From: Endothia cerciana
Taxonomy: Eukaryota; Ascomycota; Sordariomycetes; Diaporthales; Cryphonectriaceae
NCBI GenBank assembly: GCA_026119935.1
Contig: JALRMH010000007.1
Coordinates: 310,001-374,000 of the forward strand
Direction of reading: 5' to 3'
Length of the DNA stretch: 64,000 bases
Within the stretch, counting starts at the first letter, position 1. Each line of letters starts with the position of its first letter. Under the pieces are notes generated by a model. The model worked only from the letters and a program-made list of their open reading frames with translations. It made no database searches and had not been told where the DNA came from. Position numbers and translations under genes: made by a program. Below, one piece after another: positions 53,746-64,000 of this stretch.

Positions 53746-54272
53746 GAGACCACGCACGGGCTGGGATGTGTGGGTATTTCTTTTTGAAAGCTGTCAGCTG
53801 CACCGAGATGACCGGAGGGGTCTGATGGAATATTTGGACGATGCATGGCTTATGAGGATTGATGTACAGATATGGAGCTTTGGTGAACGGGAATACCTTG
53901 GGACTGGATGGATTCGGCAATCAGGCTTTTTCTAACCCAGGCATGCTGGGGTAATTCATTCATAGTTTTCGTGAATGGTCAAATGGACATCTGAGCTATA
54001 TTCAAATTCGCAAGTTCATGACTTCATGGAGTATGTGGAAATGTCTCGTTTCATTAGAAGCTATAGAAGAAGAAAAGAACCCCCCCCCCCCCCAAAGCAC
54101 CCTATGCTATGCGACTGTGCAGACTACCGGCTTATATACGATCCTCGCACCCGTGGAGTATTCAGCGGTACCCAAGAAGTTCTACCATACTGGTACTATG
54201 ATCGAAGTGCGTTCAGACGAAACGGTCTTGACTTCTGACGTAAACGGAGATCTGGGGTGCGCTCGTTCTTGC
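53746..54272. other. Convergent intergenic region with 14-C run
   Basis: About 530 bp between the 3' ends of the membrane-protein gene and CSM1. Holds a run of 14 C (54080-54093). No gene recognised. Confidence 0.5.
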
Positions 54273-55879
54273 TCAGTCAAGCTTCTCAGTCAAAGACTTA
54301 AGAACTCGGGAGTAGAACTTCGCGGCATGTGGTCTTGGGAAGGTAATCTCCTCGACCAGATAGTCGGGCAATATCTCGATGAGTTCATTGTCACGGCGTT
54401 CATCCAGCTGCGGCTTGTACATGAACTCGGCCTCTTCGAGGTTCTCGTCCGAGGACTCATTGGGGATAGCAAGCTTGAAGTGTAGAGCTGGACACGTCGT
54501 CAGTCAGTGTCTTCTGATCACGACGGGTTTGAAACTGAGGCAAGACTTACTTCCGTTCCGACCCGTCTGAATGCAATCGTATACATCCTCAGGCCCGTCA
54601 CGCTTGACGCCCGTGACGACCAGACCAGTCAGGTCGCTGTACAGATTCTCCTTCATCTTGGCTGATTGTGTCGCCTGTATCTGAGCACTGTCGAGCCCTC
54701 GTGCGGCCATCACATTGGCCTTCATGGCGCTACCTGGCACTCGTGCTCCAGCGGCCTGAGCCTGAGCGGTTGCTGTTGCCTCAGCCGCCCGCGCCGCGTT
54801 GAGCTTCGTCGTGAGTCCTTTGATCTCAGTCCTAGACTCAGCCAACGAGGTAGCCATTTCCGTGACCTGGGCCTGCAGGCTGTCGACCTTGGCCTCGCTG
54901 GCCTCTAGCTGCTGTTGCGCCTTCTGGCCTTCCTTGACGAGTCGCCTCTGTGCCTCGAGATCGTTCTTCAGATTCTCGATAAGCCGATTGGCAGCTGAAA
55001 GAAAAGTTAGCGCTTCTGTCTCCATGGTTTAACTTTTTGCTTGTCCTTGCTATTCGTACTCTGTGTTTTCTCCTCGCTTGTCTTCTTGAGTCGATCGAAG
55101 GTCTTCTCAGCCTCCGTAACAGCAACATTCCTGAGATCCTTATATTTGAGCTCCAAGGCCTCATACTTCTTTGCCATCTCGCCGAGTCGTCTCCTGAGTG
55201 AGGGATCGCTCTCCACGAACGTGGAGTTGGACGGCCGTTTTGAAGCGCTGGAAGGAACGTGATATGAGTTGCCGCGCCGGGCTGACGGAGGTGCGCTGAA
55301 ATGCGAGAAAGTTGGAAGGTCCTCAACTTGATCTTGCTCCTCGGCATCAACCTCCATCCGGTCCTCATACTGAGTCTCGGGTATCTCGGGAGAGGCATCT
55401 TGGTGAGGCGTTGGCTCCTCGACCTTGGCAGCCTTTCGCCCTCGCTTCGCTGCCGGCTGATCGCTCTTCTGCACCGATTCGGGAACTACAGACTCCTTCC
55501 TCGAGCGACCGCGACCGGCTTTTGCGCGCGCCGGTTCATCACTGCCGGGGGGCGTCGCCAGGACGTCCTCAGCCCCCTCGTCTTCCTCTTCGGAAACGTG
55601 CTGCGCCTTGCGCCGTCTCGCGCCTTTTGTCTGCTGGTTCTTGGGCTTGTCCGCGAGCGCCTGGCGCTCTGTCTCCTCCTCCGCGGCTTTGGCCTTCTTC
55701 GTGCCGGCGCGACGCGTCGCGGCTTTCGGCTCTGCCTTTGTGACTCGGTTCGCGGCGGGGCGGCCTCTGGGCTTCTTTGCTGCGGGCATATTCTCCTTGT
55801 TATTGGGCGCGCGGGTGCGGGTGCCGAGGCTGGAGTCCGAGTCCGAGTCCGCGAGGTCGAGCAGGGTGGGCCGTGTCAT
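54273..55879 (-). CDS. CSM1: Monopolin complex subunit Csm1/Pcs1
   Basis: Three exons on the minus strand, 55879-55060, 54994-54551 and 54487-54273 (1479 nt, 492 residues). The N-terminal half is disordered and Lys/Arg/Glu-rich (MTRPTLLDLADSDSDSSLGT, KKPRGRPAANR AT-hook-like, AGRGRSRKES). A coiled coil follows (LGEMAKKYEALELKYKDLRN through NRLIENLKNDLEAQRRLVKE to LAESRTEIKGLTTKLNA). The C-terminal globular Csm1 domain has MKENLYSDLTGLVVTGVKRD, YDCIQTGRNG, LHFKLAIPNESSD and EAEFMYKPQLD with IEILPDYLVEEITFPR. In fission yeast Pcs1 clamps microtubule sites at kinetochores to prevent merotely; in budding yeast Csm1 is in monopolin and nucleolar cohibin. Intron 1 (65 bp, gtacga...ttcag, gctaac branch) and intron 2 (63 bp) both restore the family reading. 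Divergent from MSP1. Confidence 0.9.
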
Positions 55880-56320
55880 CTGACGGAGACGCGTCGGGTC
55901 GATGGCTTGAGATGTCGAGAGATTTCGAATGTTGACAGACAAACTTCCGATGTGCGATATCAGATAGATTTTCGTGAGCGCGCGAAGAGAGGTTGGCCGA
56001 GGGAGCGTTGTAGCAGCAGCAGCGACTGCGATGAAGTTATATTCAGATTGGTGCGAGTTGAGGAAATCGGGGTTGCTGTGAAGTCTTAAAAGTAAACAAA
56101 TGATTTGCAGGGGTGTTGCTAACTGAGGTGCTGTCTCCACCCTTGACTTAGCCTGCCGCCGTAGTCGCATTTGCCTGCAAGTCTGGCGTGGCGTCAGTGC
56201 CACACCTCGGCAGCAGCAGCAGCCCATCATTGGGGAAGACCTGGCCGGCCTCCAATCCCATCTCAACCCATAAACCTGAAGACCTTCTCAACATTTCCCT
56301 CTTCGCCTCTCGCAGCTGGC
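55880..56320. promoter_or_regulatory. Divergent promoter region: CSM1 / MSP1
   Basis: 441 bp between head-to-head start codons. Contains a CAG-rich stretch near 56208-56222. No ORF of interest. Confidence 0.45.
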
Positions 56321-57686
56321 ATGACCACCTGGAAAGGGATCTTTGATCGGCTCGAGCGGCTTACGATGGTAGACCGCAAAGCGCGGACGTCAGATGCCGT
56401 CCTGAACATTGTGACAGCTGCCGGCGTTGTGAGTCCTGGTCCCATTCACTCAGCACACATGCGCATGCATGCACCTCTTCCGTTGAAGTGGTCAACTGGC
56501 TGACATCCCGCGACAGGCTGTCGTGTCCTACTTCTTCGTCAAGAACCTCTTAGCCTCCGTCCTGAACAACCTCGCCGACCCAGAGAAGGAGAAACATGAG
56601 CAGGCCAGGATAAAAGCCAAGGCCAACCTCGCGAGGATACGCCGGAACGATGAAAACGGCGCCGATGGTACGGACACGAGCAGCTCGCGGAGGGGGCCGC
56701 GCGTCGAGGATATACAGCTCAACGAGTACGAGAACATGGTCGCGCTCGAGGTCGTCGCGCCTGAAGACATCGCCGTGAGCTTTGACGACATCGGCGGCCT
56801 AGAAGACATCATCGAGGAGGTCAAGGAGTCGGTCATCTACCCGTTGACGATGCCGCATCTCTATTCGCACGCTGCACCACTGCTGTCCGCGCCGTCTGGT
56901 GTCTTGCTGTACGGACCCCCCGGTTGTGGCAAGACCATGCTTGCGAAGGCTGTGGCGCACGAGAGCGGTGCCTCGTTCATCAACCTGCACATATCAACCC
57001 TGACCGAGAAGTGGTACGGCGACTCGAACAAGCTCGTCAGGGCGGTCTTCTCCCTGGCGCGGAAGCTGGAGCCCGCGATCATCTTTATCGACGAGATCGA
57101 CGCCGTCCTTGGTACGCGACGGAGTAACGAGCACGAGGCCAGCGGCATGGTCAAGGCCGAGTTCATGACCCTGTGGGACGGACTCACGTCGTCAAACTCC
57201 GCCGGCATCCCATCGAGGATATGTGTTCTCGGCGCAACTAACCGTATTCACGACATCGATGAGGCTATCTTGCGGAGGATGCCGAAGAAGTTCCCAGTCC
57301 CACTACCGACCAAGGATCAAAGACATCGCATATTACAACTAGTCCTCCAAGGCACCAAGCGGGACCCAGAATTCGATCTGAACTACATCGCGCAGGTTAC
57401 TGCTGGTATGTCGGGTAGTGACATCAAGGAGGCGTGCAGAGACGCAGCCATGGTACCGATGCGCGAGTACATTCGCGAGCGAAGGGCTTCAGGACAGACG
57501 ATGGCTGGAGTCGACCCTGGCCGGATACGAGGGCTCAGGACCGATGACTTCTTCGGCAGGAAGGGTGGCGGCCAGATCCTGATGCAGAACCACGAGCGCC
57601 ATTCACAACAGCGCAAAATATCCTCCAAGTCGTCGAGTGACGAGTACGAGGACATAGAGGAGCAGGTTGGCGAGGCGCCGGACTAG
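56321..57686 (+). CDS. MSP1: Msp1/ATAD1-type AAA ATPase of the mitochondrial outer membrane
   Basis: Two exons, 56321-56428 and 56517-57686, 425 residues. The short N-terminus ends in a TM segment formed across the intron (VLNIVTAAGV/AVVSYFFVKNLL, about 27-48). Linker KEKHEQARIKAKANLARI. AAA core: SFDDIGGLEDIIEEVKESVI, Walker A YGPPGCGKTMLAKAVAHE (159-166), STLTEKWYGDSNKLVRAVFS (pore loop with KWYG), Walker B IIFIDEIDAVLG (about 214-225), VLGATNR sensor and LRRMPKKFPVPLP arginine finger region. Msp1 extracts mislocalised tail-anchored and stalled import substrates from the outer membrane; a peroxisomal pool is known. The C-terminal Ser/Glu-rich tail (SSKSSSDEYEDIEEQ) is variable in the family. 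Intron 88 bp (gtgagt...gacag). Confidence 0.93.
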
Positions 57687-57954
57687 GGGCACGATGTTTC
57701 TATGACGATGCACGGGTGGGGTTATGATGAGCTGCACTTCGGTTCTGCGGGATAGTTAGGGCAAGCAGGATGGCGTTTGAGGGTGTGGGAAACACACAAC
57801 TCTCGTAGAGCAAGGAGGGGCAACAACATTGGTTCTGGTGCGGGCCATTCCGCTCAACGGCCTTGCAAGTATCGACACCCCCGAATTTCATTCCCCACAG
57901 GTTTCAATACCACACCCCCAGGCTTACAGGAACGAGAAAATGCGTGCCAAAACA

Positions 57955-57984
57955 AAGAAGAAGAAGAAGAAGAAGAAGAAGAAG
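57955..57984. repeat. (AAG)10 microsatellite
   Basis: Ten uninterrupted AAG units; simple sequence repeat in intergenic DNA. Confidence 0.9.
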
Positions 57985-58468
57985 AAACCAACCACAAACT
58001 TACCAAGATCTCTATAAAACACGTGTTTTCCCCATCGCCGATCGTTCAGAGACTGAACTTCGTTAGGGTGCCCTTGCATCTGGAGCATCTTCTCGATATC
58101 ATGGTACGATCTTCGGTTGCTCAGACCTCATTGGTCTTGAACAAGACTGAGCGGGAAGAAGGTACTAGTCATGGCTGCACCCTGGGGAGGGGGAATTTAG
58201 GTAAATCTACTACCATAGCAGCAGGATTGTATGCACCTGGGGTGCGATCGAGTCAGCCTTCTTCCTATCCTATCCATTCTCGATGTGACACTGGCTCGGC
58301 CGGGTATGGCATCCGTGTCTCCTTTGCCTGCCGCGAGGCCTTTGGCTCTGCAGACGAGGACCAACCCTCAGATCCGTGTAAGCCCATTGGACCCTTCCAT
58401 ATCGGATCCAGGCTGTCGGATCCAGCGGGGTGGATTGGTGCGGTGCATAGTACTGTATCCTTGATACC

Positions 58469-58510
58469 AGAGTCATTTATATGCCGCTGGGACGGCATAT
58501 CAATGACTCT
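58469..58510. repeat. 18-bp-arm inverted repeat (hairpin)
   Basis: Left arm agagtcatttatatgccg (58469-58486), loop ctggga, right arm cggcatatcaatgactct (58493-58510); arms complementary except for one position. Isolated in intergenic DNA, no flanking duplication. May be a transcribed hairpin, a terminator-like structure or the remnant of a small inverted-repeat element. Confidence 0.7.
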
Positions 58511-59361
58511 TGGGTGAAGGACCCCAGGGCGGGAGAAAAGAGTCCGTCTCCGGCGGAAGAGAGGCGATGACCAAAAAAAAGGGGCCCGTGGCTGACTAAC
58601 TCTGCGCACCGAATAGCAGGGCAGAACACTTGGGCCCGGTCGGAGCCCAGAGGCAAATTTAAGCTGACCTCCTCACGGGCACCCACACTTGGCGACACCG
58701 GCGACAAGCGACCTATGCGATGGCAGGACATGTTAATCTGACTCGGCAGATTCGACGCCTGCGCCCTTCTTCCTGCACTTGATTGGGGACATCGTATCTT
58801 GTATCATCACGTCGACCACCGGAAGGGTCACATGTATTAACTAGATTATCTCTTGTCTGCCGCGGAAACAAACACCTTCCTCTCCCAGCGCATGCCGCAG
58901 GGCTAGCTTCTTGTAGCCACCGCAGACTATAATTTTTTATTTTTTTTCTTCCCCTTCCTTGAGACTTGGAGACCGCCATCTTGCCGAAGACCGAGCCCCA
59001 CGAGCACATCGATCGGATGAACCTGTCATCCGGTCACCTCCTGGCTTCAGGCAGGTCAGAGTCAACCATACACCCCAGGGCCCTCATCGATCTCCATTGG
59101 CTTCAACCTCACGCCTAAGGTCTGACGACGCGGAGGTATCATTGGCTCGGAACGTCGATCTACCTCACGAGGCCCGTCATCCCAGAACCCGAATCTCACC
59201 GCAGGATTTCATCTGTACTTGTGCTTTGTCAACCGGGTCGATATAAGGCGGGTTCCGGTGATCGGCTTCACTCGCATTTCCTTGCCCTTCTGGGCACACC
59301 AACCCCGAACTTCTTGTTGCACTGCCAAGAGCCCCCCTGGCTCATCTTTCACATCGACAAA

Positions 59362-61011
59362 ATGTTCTCCGCCGCACCAGACGGCCAGAGGGACGTCGGT
59401 GACGTTGAGAAGCAGGACAACGTGGGCCGGCACGGTCAGTACCAACACCATGGCAGACTCGTCTCCATGTTGAAGGTGGACGACGGTGAGGTGTACGAGA
59501 CACACCCGGAGAAGAACCCGAAGTGGTACCAGAGGATCCTTGACGTCGGCTTCGAGGAGAATGGCATCAAGCCGGTGCCCCTGGAGAAGAGGACCGACAA
59601 GAGGTACTGGAACCTCTTCACCGTCATGTTCACCGCTCTGCTGTGTATCCTCCCGTAAGTCGACCCTCACCTCCTCATAGTCCCTATGAAGACGAGGCTT
59701 CCCAGTCTACCCCCTACCCGGGCTTTGATGTTGACCTGGTGTAGCCTCCCGACCGGCATGCTAGCCACCCTCTCCTATGGGATGAGCCTCCGGGACGCCT
59801 CTCTCGTGATCCTGTTCTTCTCCATCCTCACCTGTATCCCACCGGCATTCATGGGTACAGGAGGGACACAAACAGGTCTCCGGCAGCAGATTCAAGCACG
59901 TTACTCCTTCGGCCTGTACCTCGCCACCATTCCCCTACTTCTCAACGCGGCGACAGTGACTGGCTTTTCGGTCATCGCGGCCATCGTCGGGGGACAGAGT
60001 ATCGCCGCCCTGAACCCCAACCAGGTCAGCATCAGCGTCGGCATCGTCGTCGTGTGCCTCGTGAGCTTCGCCGCGTCGCTCCTCGGCTATCGAGCACTGC
60101 ACATCTTCAACACCTGGACCTGGATCCCCAACCTCATTTCCATCATCATCGCGGTGGGCTGCGGTGGCCGGTACCTGCACCTCCAGTCCGCCGTTCCCCC
60201 GGCCACAGCCTCACAGGTCATCTCCTTCGGCGCGCTGGTAGCGGGCTATTTTCTCACCTTCGGCGGGACGGTCTCCGACTACTCCATCTACCACGACCCT
60301 CGGTCCGCAAGCAAGCTGACCGTCTTCGCGAGCTACTACCTCGGCATGTCCATCCCGTCCGTGCCCCTCCTCATCCTCGGCGCGGCGATCGGTGGCGCGG
60401 TCCCCAACGTGCCCTCCTGGAGCGCCGCGTACGACAGCCTGGGCATCGGCGGCGTCATGTACGAAATGCTGACGCCCGCGGGCGGGTTCGGCAAGTTCGT
60501 CCTGGTCCTGCTCGCGCTGAGCGTCATCGGCAACATCGCCATCAGCATGTACAGCGTCGCGCTGAACCTGCAGATGCTCCTGCCCTTCTTCGCGCGGATC
60601 CACCGCTTCATCTTCATCGTCGCCACGTTCGCCGTCATGATCCCCTGCTCGGTGCGCGCGGCCGAGGCGTGGGAGGAGAGCCTGGAGAACTTCCTCGCGC
60701 TCATCGGGTACTGGGCCGGGTGCTTCGATGCGGTGCTGATCGAGGAGCTGGTTGTGTTCCGGAAGATGGACTTCGGCTCGTTTGATCATTCGATCTGGAA
60801 CGTCGGGAGGGGTCTGCCCACAGGCGTGCCGGCGCTGCTGGCGAGTATTATCAGCTTTGCGCTGGTCGTCCCTGGCATGGCGGAGGTGTGGTACACGGGG
60901 CCTATCGCTATGAAGACCGGCGACGTCGGGTTTGAGATGGCCTTCGTGGTCACGGCAATATTCTATTTCCCACTGAGGTGGCTGGAGGTCAGGTGGAGGG
61001 GACGACTGTGA
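59362..61011 (+). CDS. NCS1-family nucleobase transporter (purine-cytosine permease, Fcy2-like)
   Basis: Two exons, 59362-59654 and 59745-61011 (1560 nt, 519 residues; intron 90 bp, gtaagt...tgtag). It starts MFSAAPDGQRDVGDVEKQDN. The cytosolic segment GIKPVPLEKRTDKRYWNLFT leads into TM1, then LPTGMLATLSYGMSLRDASL, GTGGTQTGLRQQIQARYSFG (the conserved R-Y-S-F-G turn), TVTGFSVIAAIVGGQSIAAL, FNTWTWIPNLISIIIAVGCG, FGGTVSDYSIYHDPRSASKL and GGFGKFVLVLLALSVIGNIA. These are the landmark blocks of fungal Fcy-type NCS1 carriers with about 12 TM helices, proton symporters for cytosine, adenine, guanine or hypoxanthine. The frame is open upstream to 59221 but 59362 matches the family N-terminus. Confidence 0.93.
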
Positions 61012-64000
61012 TTTGATGATGTGTTGTCGAAAGGTTCGGGTAGGCGATTGTTCATGATGTTCGGGTTGGATGAGTAGGTATATATTTGCATCAGGATACC
61101 CTTTCGCGTTGCCGAACGAGCGTTGAATAGAACTCTGGGTAAAAGTCAAGTATAGTTAGAACAAAAAGCATTTGGAGCGTTTGCCATATCAGAGGGGATC
61201 ATTGCCTCTAAATAAACCCAGACCAACGAGAGAGACAGCTGCGCTATAGTCCCTTGCGCGATGGTCCCCTGCTCTGCAGCTTTCTCTTTTAGGTGGCAGG
61301 TCACTAGCTTCTGTCAGAAAACGATACTGATATGATAGTAACAGTTTCACTGTCTGTAGCTGAGGAACACCTCTAGTGAGTGATTGAAATTCTGTATCCC
61401 AGCTAGGGGGATCTAGACGAGACGTAAAGGAAGCCCGTCCCCCACTCACGGTCACAGGCGGCTCAGGGGCGGGAGGCATCCTGACCGCTCGCTCCCGAGC
61501 TGGGAGGCGAGGCTGCCGCGGTCAGGCTGTTGGGCCGCGGGGCCTGATACCCGGGACGGGGACTGCTTCTGCTGCTTGTCTCCCCCACGGTCCGACATGG
61601 GCGGGACGGAGCCGGACACTGAGGTATCGTCCGTCTTTGGTTCCCTCTTCACGTAGATCGCTCTGCAGAGGTACATGCGCACATTGATCAGATCATTTTT
61701 TGATTTTAGGTGGGGATGCCTAGGATTTTCGATAGGTAGGGATAATCTACATGCTTTTTTAGGGTGTCGAGGGCAGAGAGGCTGATGGCATGTTCTGAAG
61801 GACAAGGATGAAGAACAGCCTTTGACTTCAGCAGAGAGACTCTGGCTCAAGAAGCTCTCTTTATTTGAGGCAATGAATGTGAACGGCAGCTAAGATTTTT
61901 CGCAGCGGATTCCGTGTATTCTGCTTCTGGAGCGGAAGGCGTGATGCTCCTCATCTTTGTTGGTTGAGGAGATACCATGAAATCGGATTATTTTATTTTA
62001 TACAAATATATCACCCAAGCGAGCTCGTCTCCACGAAATCGGGAGCCAACGAGAGAAACGTTCAAGATTAGTGACAGTGACATGTACACTGCGAACTTAG
62101 AAGTATGGTAGCCAATGACATTTTCTCCTCAATCTTCCCTCCTTTTTTGATTATGGGGGGGTTTTTTTTTCTTTCTTTTTTTTCTTCTTCTTCCCGTTTC
62201 TCATGTTACCGTCCCCAGATTTCGGAGAGAAGTGCTCATAGAGACTCGACCCAAGAGGTCAGAATCTTTCCGTGTCTTGCTTCGGCTGCTTGGGTTTTTT
62301 TTTGCATTCGACTTGACGATACGAATGATGACCAGTCATATATCCTGAGTGAAGCCACCGCCTTGCGGATGATGATCCGGGGACCAAACTGCAGCGTTTC
62401 GGGGGTCACAAGGTCCCTGAAAGAGATTATGCCGAGATAGAGAAGTAATGATGCCCGAGACAGCCTACCAAAGTTTCCGTTGGAGTTGCCTGTGGTCCTC
62501 CAGATCGCCGACCCGGAACGCCCGCGAGTGGACGTCACAAGCGCTGGGAACGAGCAGTCGAGATAAGCTGACTCGCTCGATTCCATCTTGCAAGCAATGC
62601 CGCGGAATCCCCTCGTGCGGTCCCCAGCCTGGGGAGCAGCGTGATCATGCGTGTCTTAGTCCTGTAACAAAGCTAGCCACGGTCTCGACTAGGTCCCAGA
62701 AGAAGCAAGCTAGATAGAGGCGCTGCTCGCCCACATCTTCGCCTGGCCAGTCCCTATCAAGAGAGGACTGCGAAGCTAAAAATCTTGTTAATGTTGCGCG
62801 GTTGCATTTATTTAGGGAAGGCTGAGTCCCTGGCCCTGGGCCTACAGACGGCAGACCCTACTATAGTGACATGAACTTCTGGTACTTATAAGACACTGCT
62901 AGAGTCAATTATCACAATTGCACCGAAACGATCGCGCTGGGCTTGTTGTCGAACCTGCCTTCCAGACTGGAACCACCTGCAGACCTGGCAGTCGTCGGGC
63001 GGCCTTCTGTTAATCAAGGAACCTTCATTGATTCCCAAGATGGAAATTGGTCTCATGGTGTTTCCGGCAATTGGGCATGCAAGTAGTCTAGGTGCTGAGG
63101 CGACACGTCGATCAAGGCGGCTGAGGAGGTGAGACAGGCGCCTGCAAGGCGACTGATCCCTTCTCCTCCCCGGGGAGAAAGCTTGGGACTAATCGCCACA
63201 AGAGCGCCACAACAGACGCCACGAACCATGATTCCTTCTCCTGTGAGATTACGGGCGCAGGTTCGACAGGTTTGATGTGCGAGGCTGGGGGCCCCAAGGC
63301 TCGAGCGGTCGAATGCCATGTCGGTTGACGGGTGCCTCCAATATCGGCTTCTCGACCTCTGTGATACACACAATCCTCGGTTCCTGCAACAAGCCTACGC
63401 CTCATTTGCAGCTTTGCTTGCTGGCAGCCGGTGAGCGCAATGAGGGTCATCCATTGGTCGGACAACCGCAGACAGCAATATACCTTTTGGGGGGAGGGGG
63501 TGTGCAACCTCGGAAGTGGCAGGATCTGGGGCAAATCTCTCTGGCCAAGCGTGGTAATCCTGAAGCCTATCTGCAGGGCGTCTACCTTCTTTCTGCATCT
63601 GATGTAGCATTAAGTTTGTCGACCAGCCTCAGAAGTAGGAACGAAGATGGGGTGAAATTTGAATACGAACGGACAGAGTAGCGAGCGACCTGTCAGTATT
63701 TCTCGGCATAGATCGCTGCTCCCAGACCCCTGTCCTCTCAGGCCCTTCCCAGTATCAGCCGATCTACCAAAGTAAAAGTAAATCCCAAGGGTTCCCTGCG
63801 TGAATCTCTGGCCCCTTGCCAGCCCGGTGTGTCTGCCGCCCCAATCCCCTGTCAGCGGTAGTGTTGGGCTTCCCTGCAACAAGATAGGAGGGCGCCCTGG
63901 AACCGTTAGGCGGCTGATTGGAGGGAACAGTTTCAGAGAGAACACGACGGTTCAAGTAACAGGGCGTCGAGTGAGATTATCCCTGCCGTCAAGAAAAACA
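61012..64000. other. 3-kb terminal region without recognisable gene
   Basis: Many short ORFs on both strands (largest about 140 codons at 63112-63534, minus) but none with a domain, signal peptide or convincing splice structure. A G7-T9 homopolymer block lies at 62155-62170. tRNA-like T-loop sequences were looked for by eye and none fitted a cloverleaf. It may be the long 5' region of a gene beyond the window. Confidence 0.45.

Larger units (their letters stand above)
57687..59361. other. Long intergenic region: microsatellite and hairpin
   Basis: About 1.7 kb between MSP1 and the NCS1 transporter. Contains the (AAG)10 tract and the strong hairpin listed separately. No ORF has a recognisable domain, though the frame 5' of the NCS1 start is open from 59221. 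Confidence 0.5.

Noticed and set aside
52039..53757. 572-codon open frame on the minus strand opposite the four-TM protein gene
   Set aside because: Low-complexity Arg/Gly/Val/Ala composition typical of the antisense of GC-rich coding DNA; the plus strand has TM helices, clean introns and a sensible protein.
60211..61149. 312-codon minus-strand frame opposite the NCS1 transporter
   Set aside because: Antisense shadow of a clearly conserved permease; Asp/Arg/Gln-rich with no domain. The same applies to minus-strand 23934-24854 and plus-strand 49795-50769, 55301-56089 and 44976-45611.
61452..63534. Several 90-140-codon ORFs in the last 3 kb
   Set aside because: No domain, no codon-like composition, no splice structure linking them; treated as chance frames.
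1..64000. tRNA/rRNA genes, CRISPR arrays, telomeric repeats
   Set aside because: No convincing cloverleaf with matching T-loop, no spaced direct repeats and no TTAGGG arrays found by eye on either strand.

Overview
The window comes from a filamentous ascomycete (Pezizomycotina, most likely Sordariomycetes; the rank is inferred). The basis is genes split by short spliceosomal introns (about 47-180 bp, mostly GT-AG with ctaac/ctgac-like branch sites), fungus-specific families (HET, UstYa/DUF3328, NLR-type STAND proteins, fungal rhodopsin-like membrane proteins, Csm1/Pcs1), and broken genes whose lesions fit repeat-induced point mutation (CpA to TpA).

Region 1 (1-14.1 kb) is mostly decayed. It holds the 3' end of a SnoaL-like gene, a Tc1/mariner-type transposase relic fused to a 5'-truncated ABCB multidrug-transporter pseudogene, a 3'-truncated NAD(P)-binding reductase relic, an F-box-like pseudogene and a DUF3632-like pseudogene. 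One intact gene stands among them, a secreted GMC oxidoreductase (8042-10488).

Region 2 (14.5-25.6 kb) is intact accessory DNA and the most interesting part. It contains a SAM methyltransferase with a probable GC-AG intron, two UstYa-like (DUF3328) oxidase genes, a GNAT acetyltransferase, and a 55-residue ORF with a signal peptide, a Lys-Arg site and two PGPG-x-x-L units that no long-ORF scan would list. A rhodopsin-like 7-TM protein and an APC-family transporter follow. Methyltransferase, paired UstYa-like proteins and a Kex2-type secretory precursor together suggest a small dikaritin-like RiPP locus. That is inference, not proof. A 121-bp MITE with a TA target duplication lies next to the precursor.

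Region 3 (25.8-44.2 kb) is an incompatibility/innate-immunity-like island. It has two intact HET-domain genes, an intact NLR-type gene (helical N-terminus, NB-ARC, TPR), an ankyrin-repeat NLR-like relic and a nucleoside-phosphorylase-domain relic. These are interspersed with a small cupin, a CYP52-like P450, and MOSC and MFS relics.

Region 4 (45-61 kb) is core genome with intact housekeeping genes: Rsc8/Swi3-type remodeler subunit, ETF alpha, adrenodoxin reductase (Arh1), a four-TM membrane protein, monopolin Csm1/Pcs1, Msp1 AAA ATPase and an NCS1 nucleobase transporter. Several sit as head-to-head pairs. The last 3 kb shows no gene I recognise. Seven C or G homopolymers of 12-14 bases, two of them inside introns, are scattered from 23 kb onward.
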